Below, one piece after another: positions 1 to 9,605 of a stretch of DNA of 64,000 nt. The translations under genes were made by a program, and so were the position numbers. The first letter of the stretch is position 1, and each line of letters starts with the position of its first letter. The notes beneath the pieces were generated by a model. That model had not been told where the DNA came from. It worked only from the letters and a program-made list of their open reading frames with translations, and did not search any database. The stretch covers positions 4,207,001 through 4,271,000 of the forward strand of contig NC_087110.1 of NCBI RefSeq assembly GCF_963855985.1, given 5' to 3'. Origin of the DNA: Ostrinia nubilalis (Eukaryota > Arthropoda > Insecta > Lepidoptera > Crambidae).

Positions 1-404
1 CCGTAATAATAATTTGGCTCCAGTTTATACATATGTAGTTAGTTAGGTTTTTGTACGATTTATACACGGATTGGATTTTCAACTGTTTCCAAAGTATGAA
101 AAACAAATACAAAGTAAACCAACTAAGAAATTGCATTCACAAATTGGCTTCTTTCCAAAAACTTAAATTATACAATACATTCCGAAGAAACCAAATTCCT
201 TCAGTATCCATTTTCTATAACATTTTTCAAAACGAACTAAAAGATTTGTCAAACGTTTTTACAAAAAGCTCACCTTTTTCCTGGAAAACTGTGTATTTTA
301 AGAATTAGTCACTTTTCGTAGTCACTTTTACAATGAAAAAGAAAAATATAAAAAATTTGCAAAGGTTTGATCGTTTATAAAGGCTAGTTTATAACAGAGC
401 TCTG

Positions 405-531
405 ATCATCATCATCATCATTTCAGCCATAGGACGTCCACTGCTGAACATAGGCCTCTCCCAAAGACTTCCATGTTGATCGATTGGTAGCGGCCTGCGT
501 CCAGCGCCTTCCTGCTTTATGAGGGCGTCGG
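405..531 (-). mobile_element. RTE-type LINE 3' end (5'-truncated)
   Basis: On the minus strand this reads as the last codons of the LINE reverse-transcriptase ORF (key residues AATN, then QQWTSYG-like) followed by a GAT-repeat tail, seen here as repeated ATC at 405-421. The same 3' end recurs many times in the window. Only the distal ~120 bp is present, as expected for 5' truncation during target-primed insertion. Confidence 0.75.
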
Positions 532-778
532 ACTCTGATATGTATGGGAAAAAAAGTCTGTCGTAGGTACCTACATAAGGCATTATTAAACCACAGTTAC
601 GTGTAAGTAAATTATGTGAAGACTCGTTTGAAAGCTTCTATTTAATTTTGGGTTGTTGTTCGCATAGCAGCCTAGTAACGGTATTACGAGTACATTGAAT
701 TGTCTTTTATAGGGCTTTTAATATTAACATGTAATGGATTCTGTATCGTCGTATATTTTCATATCATTTTCTTTGTAG

Positions 779-837
779 GTATAACGTTATTCGGTGGAAT
801 CGCTCTTTTGGGAGTTTTTTTATGTTGGTTAAATTAA
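779..837 (+). CDS. possible terminal coding exon with hydrophobic tail
   Basis: A good acceptor (pyrimidine tract then TTTGTAG ending at 778) is followed by an open frame that reads ITLFGGIALLGVFLCWLN and stops at TAA (835-837). The peptide has the character of a C-terminal membrane anchor or GPI-signal tail, which often forms a tiny last exon in insect genes. No upstream exon of the same gene could be recognised in the first 770 bases, and there is no strong poly(A) signal nearby, only ATTAAA overlapping the stop. A chance combination of acceptor and short frame is quite possible. Confidence 0.3.
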
Positions 838-1674
838 AATTCTTCTCGTGTGCAGTTTTTATTTACGTCTATCGTACAGTCTAGACATTCAATTAGATTC
901 TACGGCTTTGTAAAAAAGGCAATGTTATGTTTTAACAGAACTGATGCATTCTTGAGAAATCTTTTTTGATGCTAAATAATCATAATCAAATCTCAAAATT
1001 TTACTTATTTGCACATTCGTAAAATACAAAATATCCAAAATAGTACATCATTCTATCATCGTCATTATACTGAAAATTAAAATGAAATATAAAATTTTTA
1101 TTCATTTTAGACCAATATTTGGCACCGCTGGGTATGACCCATCTTGATAAGTGCTTACTCGTCATTATTACCTACACTGAAAAATAAAATGAATAATGTA
1201 AAATCTTTTATAAAAGACTAATATTTGGCACTTATGATATTATTCGGTGCTGATACCGGAGAAAATAAAGTTATACAAAATACCTACCATTAAGTATCAT
1301 GTTCCGTCGTAACAACAAAATTTAGAATATTTTATAGTATCTAACCAAGGATCTCTCTATTCTATTTTATTCCATTTCTATAAAGATGTAAGATGTGGAA
1401 ACTTGCGGGAATCGCTGCCATGTTAAATCAAATGTTTACTATTGATTTCAGATGCGGGAGTTTTCAATTTTATTTCGCTTTGCCGACAATATTGAAGGCA
1501 CAATAGTAGTGAAGCTATTTGTATAGCACAAGTGCTTGTTACTGAAGGAAGCCTTTGTATGAATAACAAGATTGACTTGTATCATGGCAGTTCATCAATT
1601 ATTTACACCGCGATGTGAGTACACAGGGTGGTAAGTTACATAATTATTGCTTATACACTGCACTTAACCAGACA

Positions 1675-1722
1675 TTAATAATAATAATAATAAATACACT
1701 TTATTGCACACCATAAGTAAAC
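1675..1722 (-). mobile_element. LINE 3' tail, antisense
   Basis: AAT repeats run directly into ACACTTTATTGCACACC, the reverse complement of a lepidopteran LINE 3' end. A close relative lies at 41338 in the cysteine-rich gene. The extent beyond the shared tail is uncertain. Confidence 0.5.
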
Positions 1723-1932
1723 ATTATTAATTTATTATAATTTTCTGCATTATTGCCCACGTTTTTTTATGTGTTACTAGTTGAACTGGCGAACTTTGTG
1801 CCGCCAATTTTTTTTTTGAAAATTTTTGAAAATCATCAAGGATAATGCCCCCATTAACCCTAATCCCAATTCTACTGCTGAAAAACAATTTCAAATCGGT
1901 GTTGTAGTTTCGGTGCATAACAATAAAGAAAA

Positions 1933-2277
1933 CCGCCTCTGTGGTCTAGTGGTTAGACCACCTGCTTCAGACGCAGAGGTCCCGGGTTCGATTCCCAGTG
2001 GGGGCAGATTTTTCTGTTCGGTTTGGTTGGTGGTAGGGCTTGTTCTAAGTCCGCCTGGCTAGCTACCACCATCTTACCTAAGTCTGTCGCCATAACAACA
2101 ATGTTAACAGCATTGTTGTGTTCCGGCAGTTAGAGGTAAGATAGCCAGTTCCTCCGTGGTTGAGGATTCCGGGTGAAGCTCGCTTCCACCTTCGGCCTGA
2201 TCGTCACTTACCATCAGGTGAGATACAGGCCAAGAGCTTCCTCGTTGTGGATAAAAAAAAAAAAAAAAAAAAAAAAA
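1933..2277 (+). mobile_element. tRNA-derived SINE, full length
   Basis: The head (about 1933-2007) folds like a tRNA. It has an A box TGGTCTAGTGG at 1942-1952, a B box GGTTCGATTCC at 1985-1995, and an anticodon-like stem CTGC/GCAG. A body of ~240 bp without coding capacity follows, and the unit ends in a run of 25 A residues (2253-2277). This head-body-poly(A) layout defines a SINE transcribed by RNA polymerase III from its internal promoter. The imperfect acceptor stem and lack of a mature 3' end argue against a functional tRNA. The intact boxes and long A tail suggest a fairly young insertion. Confidence 0.85.
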
Positions 2278-3918
2278 TCTTTATATTAAAGTAGACACAA
2301 TCTTTATTTTCCATTAAATTTTAATAAAAATAAAAACAAAATTAACTCGGGGTTCATAGATATTTTTATAAGCATGTATTTATGTGTCAAAAGCATTAGT
2401 TAAATTATGACTTCTACGCATGTAGTACGCTATGTATTCACTAAATTACCCTTAAAATTATACTTAATCCCATAACGAAGTGCTAATAATCCCAAAGCAG
2501 TACTAAACATTAAGACTTGGTCCTTTCAGAGCATGAAGATGTTATTCCAAACTTATTTAATTTTCGGAACTTGAGAGCATAGTCATAAACGTTAATGTCC
2601 TCATATACCCAATTTATAGATCTACTCACGGGTTACTAACAGATCCTGTTTACCCATCTAAAGCAAAATTATATTTACTGCACGCGTTTTAGTGATAAAA
2701 ATATATTGTTCCCATTTTATTATGGGATTTGCAAAGCCCCGAATCTGGGGCTAAGTGAAATATACGACTGGTGTATTCAAATTTATTGAGATATTCACTT
2801 TTATGTTGATGATTGTGTGATGTGCAGTACACGAGAATTTGTTGGTTCTCGCGTTGTTTACGACGGCATTGACGAAGAGTAATGTTCAAGCCGGTTATGA
2901 GGATCGATAAGCTTTTTATAAGATTTGTTTACTTCGGTACGATATGGATCCGTAATGGCCTTTGCTGTAGTTGCTACCTGAGAAATATGAAATAACATTA
3001 TCTTTTGTAAGAAAGGAAACAATACTACCACTTCAGCAATTAATTCTAGAACAAAATTCCTGAACTTTGGGCGATTTAAAAGTAGACTAAAATATGAAAC
3101 TGTTAAACTTTCGCGTTCACGACTTTCGCGTCACTGCTATGCTGCAACCTTGATCACAAGCAGTCGACTGCAGCTTAGCAGCCGAAACGTGAAACCGTGA
3201 CTACATAGTATAACTCAGTCATAAATGTCGCGTTAAAACCCGTGTCTTTCTATTTTAGGCTAAATGAAACTAATATTATCATAGTTTCCAAGATAAAGCC
3301 TTTCAGAATATGACCTAATATCAAAGGTATAACAAACGAACAAAACCCAAACTCCTATGTTAACTTGATACCAGTTAAGAGGTAATATACCTCATCGTTT
3401 CATATATTCATATTACCTTTATTATAACTTTAACCTTTCATAAGGGAACATGTCTTCATAATGAACATGTTATTGCAAACACCTTTTCATAACGTTCAAT
3501 TCTCAGAAGCTTCCTTTGTAGTAATTCTCGAAGGTGGGTGATGACAGTAAATTTGTTCAAAGCAATACTTAGAAACTGGAAGATATTTTTACGAGATTTC
3601 ACCAATGAAAAGCTCGTTGAAAAGCAATTAATATGCACGAAGTCACAAATAAACAAGCAATGGTCTAAATAATTTATTATATTCGGTAAATACATCCAAT
3701 ACGTTTTATGTCTGTTTTTTTAGGCACTTTTTTGCCGCTCTCAGACATGTGTTCATGTTTGTTAGGATGTCTAAATATTTTGGAAATATTTAGGCAATTA
3801 CTTTCCATCCCATACGTGTTTTGAAATTATTTTAGTACAGTTTTTGCAAATATAGTGCACAAAATGTACAATGTGTTTGTATTAGTACATAGAGTCCACT
3901 TAGACTGAAAGTAGGCTC
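2278..3918. other. no gene or repeat recognised
   Basis: AT-rich sequence. Short open frames exist on both strands but have no splice-site support, no recognisable motif and biased composition. Nothing further is supported. Confidence 0.5.
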
Positions 3919-4036
3919 ATGCCTGTTTTCACCATCAATCCCTAATTTATAAGTGACCCTTATGGTAACACATAACAGGAATTTTGTTTTCAAAGGGGTC
4001 ACTTAAATATTAGGGATTGATGATGAAAACGGGCAT
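3919..4036. mobile_element. 118-bp inverted-repeat element (MITE)
   Basis: Arms of about 40 bp begin ATGCCTGTTTTCACCATC and end GATGATGAAAACGGGCAT. They continue inward through matching AATCCCTAA and AAGTGACCC segments, leaving a short non-coding centre. It cannot encode a transposase and is probably a non-autonomous DNA transposon. Confidence 0.7.
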
Positions 4037-4471
4037 CAGTCTTAGTAGCACCTAAATCTCAAATCTTTTGACAGTTTTATGTGGTGTGCAACAAAAAATG
4101 ATGTATCTGTACAAATAATCTTTTTGAGTCGAATTTTTTAAACTTGTTAAAATTTTTTTGGGGTGGCCCATTAAGTATATCCACCTGTCCTCCTACCTAG
4201 GTAGACCTCACAGATCGCAATATTCCTTTACTCATACAGCAATATTATGGTACCAACCAGCTTGTCCACAATAACCTGACCTTTCCAAGATGGCGTAATA
4301 CCTCTGTAGGCTGGTCCTTAATCCCTCTCCGTCCATTATCTGAGATCTGCGAACTGGGATCCTCTTAAACGAATTAAAGATTCATCAAGCACTTGCCTGT
4401 AATGTTACATGTAATGCGATGTGTTAATCTTGATCGCTAAAGGAGCAGATTCGGGGTACGACTTAGCCTAG

Positions 4472-4630
4472 GGGCAGACCATCGATTTTTGGTCGGCCTA
4501 TAGTTTAGTGGGGCAGTTGATCAGTATGAGCATATTTTATTATGGAAGTGCGCACATTACGCCGATTCGATTTGGCCGATTCTTCATACAAATTAAAATC
4601 GGGCCCAACTATCGGCCAACTAAAAATCTA
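4472..4630. mobile_element. MITE, diverged relative of the 43640 element
   Basis: Inverted segments GATTTTTGGTCGGCC and GGCCAACTAAAAATC flank a core containing CGCCGATTCGATTTGGCCG. The core is almost identical to that of the better-preserved element at 43640-43820. The outer ends here are eroded. Confidence 0.65.
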
Positions 4631-4702
4631 ACACAATGAGTGTTTAGGTCCAAGTACATTCAAAAATGCAAATCGCTACCAACTAACTAGGTAATCTGGA
4701 AA

Positions 4703-4765
4703 TCATTAGGGGAAGCCTAAGTTCAGCAGTGGACGTTCTATAGCTGAAATAATAATGACATTAAA
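4703..4765 (+). mobile_element. RTE-type LINE 3' end remnant
   Basis: The sequence around GGGGAAGCCTAAGTTCAGC and GTGGACGTTCTATAGCTGAA matches the 3' terminus of the RTE copies elsewhere. A short degenerate tail follows. Confidence 0.65.
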
Positions 4766-4790
4766 AAAAACATCTCAAAACCCCATCGGG

Positions 4791-4822
4791 AAATCACCAC
4801 TGCGATCTCGCAGTGGTGATTT
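4791..4822. repeat. perfect 15-bp-arm palindrome
   Basis: Arms AAATCACCACTGCGA and TCGCAGTGGTGATTT are exact reverse complements separated by only two bases. No mismatches were seen. It does not match any repeat family in the window. Confidence 0.9.
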
Positions 4823-5216
4823 ATATCTATAATAATAAACTCCCACTAGTCTACGCGTGTATAGCCCCCCTTACCAAGTTTACCTACATCAATCTCCGTC
4901 AGATGATATTAATGTTATTTGTTGTTGTTAATACGATAACTAAATATTACATGGACGGGTCTGTCGATTACCCAGGTCCATTTGTCAGGTTTACAAGTTC
5001 GGTAACTGGCAATCAAAATATCCCAGACTAGCTCAATCATCCGTGAAAAATGATTCAGCCCTTCTAGGCTTATAGGTTAGGTTATAACAAGATATAGTTA
5101 AATAGAGTTTATTTAAAGCCAAAGCACACGGTGCCTTGCGGCGCGGCGCCGCAAATAATTCGCAGTATCGCGCGACGCTACGCACCGCTCGTGTGCCCGC
5201 CACAGATATTTCTATG

Positions 5217-5379
5217 GAGAGCTCACAGACGATCGAAAGTATAACGAACGGCGTCTGCTTGCGACTTAAGTCTGAGCTGATAATCGCCGACGACAAATTC
5301 AAATTCGCCTAGTCGCGAACCGTCGCCTATCACTATCGCAAGCAGTCGCCGCCATAATGTCGCTAGTCTGTGAGCTCTC
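5217..5379. repeat. GC-rich inverted repeat
   Basis: Exact 14-bp arms GAGAGCTCACAGAC (5217-5230) and GTCTGTGAGCTCTC (5366-5379) bound a GC-rich, gene-free interior in an otherwise AT-rich region. It is probably a short transposon end pair. Confidence 0.55.
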
Positions 5380-5387
5380 TAAGGCAA

Positions 5388-5647
5388 GGTACTCACCTGC
5401 CATGTAGCACGTAACGTAGCATGTGACGTGTCCAACCTTCAAGTGAGTACGGCTCGTCCACGGTCGTCGCGTAGCTGGCTGCGAGCTTCTGGATCCTACT
5501 GCGAGCCGCCTTTGTGCTCGCAGTGATACCGCCACTTGGCGGGTCGCTGCGATCTCCCTGCGAGCCACGCGCGAGCACAGCTCGTGCCTATGTACCTACT
5601 TGATACAGTATCTGATACATTACATGCTACACGGCTAGATGAGTACC
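5388..5647. mobile_element. GC-rich MITE
   Basis: Ends GGTACTCACCTGCCATG and, reverse-complemented, GGTACTCATCTAGCCGTG match at most positions and bracket ~260 bp of GC-rich DNA. The open frames inside are by-products of GC richness and show no protein motif. Confidence 0.6.
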
Positions 5648-5998
5648 CTGCTTAAGTCGACGCAGCGACACCGCTCCGACGTCGCACCTCTGCCGCAATG
5701 CATCGTATGCTATGGCTCTTAGAGATATTGAAGATTCTCTGAATTCAGCTTGTTTGAGTGAATATAAAGGTGAAACACCTTTTACTTTGCTTTAACAATT
5801 TAGTGAGAAAAATATAAGAATAGTAAACGCGACGGGTAGGGTCCTAAGTAAACAGCATCAGTTCGGTAGTCACAATAATATCGGTGGAATTGAAAAAGAT
5901 TATAAACTTACCAAAACTGATGTTCCAGAAATATTTCGTGAACCAATTTGAAAAAGATATTTTCTATATTCCTATCGAGAATCGAATCCAAGACCCTT

Positions 5999-6127
5999 AC
6001 GCCCTATTCACAAACGATGCTTGATTAAGTGAAGTAGCAAATGGAACGCACAGCGTTGAATAGAGCTTTGTGATTGGTTCGTCCACGCGCACTATGAGAC
6101 CATAGTAATGTTTGTGAATACGGGCGT
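5999..6127 (-). mobile_element. recurrent ~145-bp MITE, copy 1
   Basis: The terminal inverted repeats ACGCCC...ATTCACAAAC and GTTTGTGAATACGGGCGT, and the inner motif around CGCACAGCGTTGAA, are shared by nine copies in the window. TTA or TAA next to the ends in several copies fits the 3-bp target duplications of PIF/Harbinger-type elements (inference). This copy lies in reverse relative to the majority. Confidence 0.85.
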
Positions 6128-6154
6128 TAGCTATCAAGGCAATTCACAGAACAG

Positions 6155-6373
6155 TTAGCGCTCCTGCACACGACGCCGCCGCCGCACCGCCCCCGCGCCT
6201 TTGCACTGTTAATACGCGCCGCGTGAAGCCCGTTGCCGCGCCGCTGGCGAAATTATGCTTTGATGGCGCGGTGGCGGCGCGCGGCGGGCTTTACTCGGTG
6301 CGTATGAACAGTGTAGGGGCGCGGCGACGGCGCGGCGGCGGCGCGGTAGCGGCATCGTGTGCAGGAGCACTAA
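6155..6373. mobile_element. GC-rich foldback element
   Basis: Arms TTAGCGCTCCTGCACACGA and its near-perfect reverse complement continue through GCC/GCG-rich sequence for ~90 bp each. The whole ~219 bp could fold into one hairpin. There is no coding capacity. Confidence 0.75.
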
Positions 6374-6995
6374 AAATCCAACCTCAAATCAAAGGGAAGT
6401 AAAATCAAATTGGAAAAGGGGTTCAGAATGTCCAGTTGAATCCTGTGCCTTATGCCGGTCAGTTAGAATGTCGATGTAGCCAAAATATTACGGCCATCAC
6501 AGAACTAGAATTTTGGGCATTCCTTGCCTCGACCGGAATTTAAAAATAAAGATTAAGTATTTTTATTCACAGATCATTTGTGTTTTATTTTCATCTTGAC
6601 ATGTAAATTCCCATTTTCCCACTTTCGAGGTAAGCCAGTTGGGGGAAGATGGGAATGCACCGAAAATTTATCGTGAGTAATTGCCTATTTTCAAAGCACT
6701 TTTCCAAGTAAAAATTCAGTTTAATGAGCTATTTCTCTTCCTTTTTCTGTGGAAATAGCAAACCCGTTGTCTTTTTGGAAGCAAAAGTCCGTTGTCCTGA
6801 AAATATAGAGACAAAGAGCATGGAACGGGACATTCTATTCGGAAGAGAATTTCTGAAAAATGCCTTTGTTTTGGAAATTCATTCGCTATTTATTTGTCAT
6901 GTACTCAGACATTTTTTCTTATTTTGACAAATACTAATACGTGAGGGTAGTACATCCACGTCACAATTATGGCTGCAAAATAATAAAATAACAGT

Positions 6996-7114
6996 AGGCT
7001 GCGTTTCCACCAGAGATGTGAACCGAAGCGAGGTAAATGAAGCGATTCTATTGGTTCTTTACAAATATATCCCTCGCTACGCATCCTCGCACATCTCTGA
7101 TGGAAATGCAGCCT
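6996..7114. mobile_element. 119-bp MITE
   Basis: The ends AGGCTGCGTTTCCACC and GGAAATGCAGCCT match with few mismatches, followed inward by AGAGATGTG and CACATCTCT. No coding capacity. Confidence 0.7.
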
Positions 7115-7336
7115 TATCGTCAATAAGTAAGTATCTAATATTCATCTATAAGCTCCAAAACTAATAGAAGACCCACAAGGGTTTGACCCAAAATGAAAGT
7201 TTTAAGATAACTCTAAAAACTGTTTATGAAAAAAAACCCAATTTAAACTGAAAGTTCATTACAGCATTTTATTTTTATTTTACAACAGTACCTTACACCC
7301 TTTAGGGACTTTCCCATCTTCAAAACCTACCCAGTA

Positions 7337-7490
7337 TTTTGAAAATTATAAATAACTTGAATAAATCGAACTGCCTAAGGCGGGAATTGAACCCACGACC
7401 TTCCGCTTGCCGGGCGACTGCTCTCAACTGGGTTCAATTCCCGCCTTAGGCAGTTCGATTTTTTCAAGTTAGTTATTTATAATTTTCAAA
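7337..7490. repeat. foldback of two tRNA-like SINE ends
   Basis: Two inverted copies of one sequence meet head-on. The left copy holds GGGAATTGAACCCA and the right holds TGGGTTCAATTCCCG, a tRNA T-arm or B-box signature, each continuing outward through GAACTGCCTAAGG and a shared AT-rich flank for ~58 bp. A related single copy lies at 41069-41160. Confidence 0.75.
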
Positions 7491-7569
7491 TTAGTTTGAG
7501 ATGCGACTCTTAACGCTAAAAATTAAATAACTACCCAGTATTGTTTTACGTGAAGCAGTAACAAACTTA

Positions 7570-7716
7570 ACGCCCGTATTCACAAACATTACTATAAGGT
7601 CTCACAGTGCGTGTGGACGCACAGGGTCACACACGAACCGATCACAGAGCTCTTTTCAACGCTGTGCGTTCGATTTGTTGCTTCACTTAAACAAGCATCG
7701 TTTGTGAATACTGGCG
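7570..7716 (+). mobile_element. recurrent ~145-bp MITE, copy 2
   Basis: Complete copy with ends ACGCCCGTATTCACAAAC and GTTTGTGAATACTGGCG, in the majority orientation. Confidence 0.88.
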
Positions 7717-8055
7717 ATATACACTTCTACTAACTATACATGACGTCATTAAACCCAGGAACTAACCAGTAATGCCATAGAACTCCCAATCTGATTACAC
7801 GCGCTTCGGAATAGTTCTCCGTACTATCAGTACTATCAAAATACTTCCGAAGTCCGAACCAACAACAATTTGATACTATCACAGCGACCTTTGCGATATT
7901 CATATCGCGGACCCTTGGAAGGTATTGTGTGGTACGAATTTCGATATTTAATATTGCTAATATGCTTAACTGAAGCTATAGGGGTCAGTAGAAAGGATTT
8001 GCCATACTGGATTCTTTCTGCGGTCTGCGGTCACGTCAAAGTGAACGCAGCCATG

Positions 8056-8245
8056 TTCGTTTCAGCCGAATGACGTCCACTGCTGAACAAAGGCCCCCAT
8101 GGATTTCCACAAAGACCGGTCCTGTGCCGCCCGCATCCAGGCACCTCCCGCGGCCTTCACCAGATCGTTGGTCCACTTAGTAGGAGGCCTGCCACTTGAG
8201 AACTTTTCTCTCCAGCGGCCATCAGCTCTGCGAGCTATGAACAAC
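8056..8245 (-). mobile_element. RTE-type LINE 3' end
   Basis: The minus strand encodes an intact stretch of the LINE C-terminus, with PPTKWTNDLVKAAGG, then AAQDRSLWKSMG and the terminal QQWTSFG before the stop. The insertion is 5'-truncated. It belongs to the WTSFG subfamily rather than the WTSYG subfamily seen at 62488. Confidence 0.85.
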
Positions 8246-8318
8246 TTTTTCAGTCTCTACCCTTTTTGTACTGATTGATGCGAGCATCCGTATCTACGGG
8301 CACGAGAAAGAACGCAAA

Positions 8319-8540
8319 CCATCCTAGACTGCATCTCACTTAACACCAGGTGCGATTGCGGTCAAATATCTGTATTGAGCAAAAAAACCGCACTGCTAAC
8401 AGATTGCCTTGTCACGTTGCCCTGGCCTACAATGTTGTTCATACATGAAGTGGGCTGCGTTCACTTTTTTTTATGCATAACAAGGCAGGTATTTGACCAC
8501 AATCGCACCTGGTGTTAAGTGGGATGCAGTCTAAGATGGT
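8319..8540. mobile_element. 222-bp MITE nested in the composite
   Basis: Long arms begin ACCATCCTAGACTGCATC and end GATGCAGTCTAAGATGGT, running inward through ACACCAGGTGCGATTG for about 50 bp. Confidence 0.8.
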
Positions 8541-8996
8541 ACATATCTGCCCTGTAAGTGCCTATTCACTCTCGCCTTAGAAAGGCCCGGATTATAGCCT
8601 TCGGGAAAGACAGCAGCCGGTCACTTTGACCTGACCGCAGACCGCAGAATGAATCCAGTGTGGCAAATCCTTAACTGAGCTTTAGGGGTCAGTAGAGGGT
8701 CGAGTTTAACTGCGATAGTATTTCACGAGAGTTATTTTGGTCTTTAATATGAAAATTCTTGTGACCGATGAGTATTTACGTTGAAATGCTTGATGGAATT
8801 TCAGTTTAGATGATTTTCGATGCTTTATTGAACAACTATAATGTTTTTGGACGGTTGTGAATATTATTTTATGTTGGTCTCAAAATAATTTTATTTGTTT
8901 CACTTCAGGAAATACTCCCAAGTAGAAATTATTATTAAATGTTTCTCTTGAAATCTGGTCAAAGCACTTGTTGCTTTGTTTCCTTTTTTCGTTATC

Positions 8997-9043
8997 GTTT
9001 CAGCCAAAATATGTCCACTGGACAGAGGCCTCCCCTAAGGTCT
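8997..9043 (-). mobile_element. RTE-type LINE 3' end remnant
   Basis: TTTCAGCC followed by GTCCACTGGACAGAGGCC and TCCCC is the reverse complement of the RTE terminus, strongly diverged. Confidence 0.55.
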
Positions 9044-9272
9044 TTATTCATTAAGTTGTATTTAAAATAAAATAAAATTAAGCAGACCATTAGCTTATTA
9101 GATAGGACCTACGGCATTGAGACTATTATTATAGGGATTACAAGTAGATCAGCCCGACATTAGGTTAGTTCTTTACGAACTGGATCTTCAGCAAAATATA
9201 CCATTTTATGCCATCAAGCTTCACTGTAGCTATCCTAAGAAATGAAAAACTCTATAGACTTTGTTGAAACAT

Positions 9273-9278
9273 TTTATT
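9273..9278 (-). terminator. poly(A) signal of the UGT gene
   Basis: AATAAA on the minus strand, about 50 bases after the UGT stop codon and followed by a T-rich stretch. It is the first such hexamer in the expected position. Confidence 0.6.
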
Positions 9279-9328
9279 TAACACACAAAAATAAATTAAA
9301 ACACAACACACCACACACAAATAAATAA

Positions 9329-9605
9329 TTAACTAGATTTCACTTTCACATCGACCATAAAGTTCTTCGCCACAAACTTCAATATCACTACAATCAAACT
9401 AATACCAGCAACAAGAATGGTTACTAAAGTAAGTACAACGTCCATTTCCAAGTACTCGTACCAGGACATGTTAGCTGAAGGTGCGCGGAGGTGACGTGCG
9501 CCTGAGTGGCGGATCACGTGCTCTGTCCACCACACTGCTCGTTGTAGCGGTGGTTGAGGCTGGTCTCTCATAAGGACACCGAGACGTTTGATATTTTGAC
9601 GGTAG
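9329..9605 (-). CDS. UGT exon 4
   Basis: Starts after acceptor CCTCAG, completing a split Ser codon. It encodes residues 424-514: YRQNIKRLGVLMRDQPQPP, a hydrophilic linker, the membrane helix VVLTLVTILVAGISLIVVIL and a 13-residue cytosolic tail ending VKVKSS. Confidence 0.93.

Larger units (their letters stand above)
7993..8672. mobile_element. composite inverted-repeat element with two nested insertions
   Basis: Outer arms of ~50 bp (7993-8045 and about 8620-8672) share AAGGATTTGCCA, TGCGGTCTGCGGTCA and CAAAGTGA. Inside lie an antisense RTE 3' end (8056-8245) and a separate MITE (8319-8540). A ~26-bp direct repeat containing AGGGGTCAGTAGA sits just outside each arm (7966-7992 and 8671-8696). 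Confidence 0.65.

Noticed and set aside
51..308. An 85-residue open frame at the left edge
   Set aside because: Not recognisable, Asn/Lys/Phe-rich as expected from AT-rich DNA, and no supporting signals.
1933..2007. A genuine tRNA gene
   Set aside because: A and B boxes are present, but the acceptor stem is imperfect and the sequence continues into a SINE body with a poly(A) tail.
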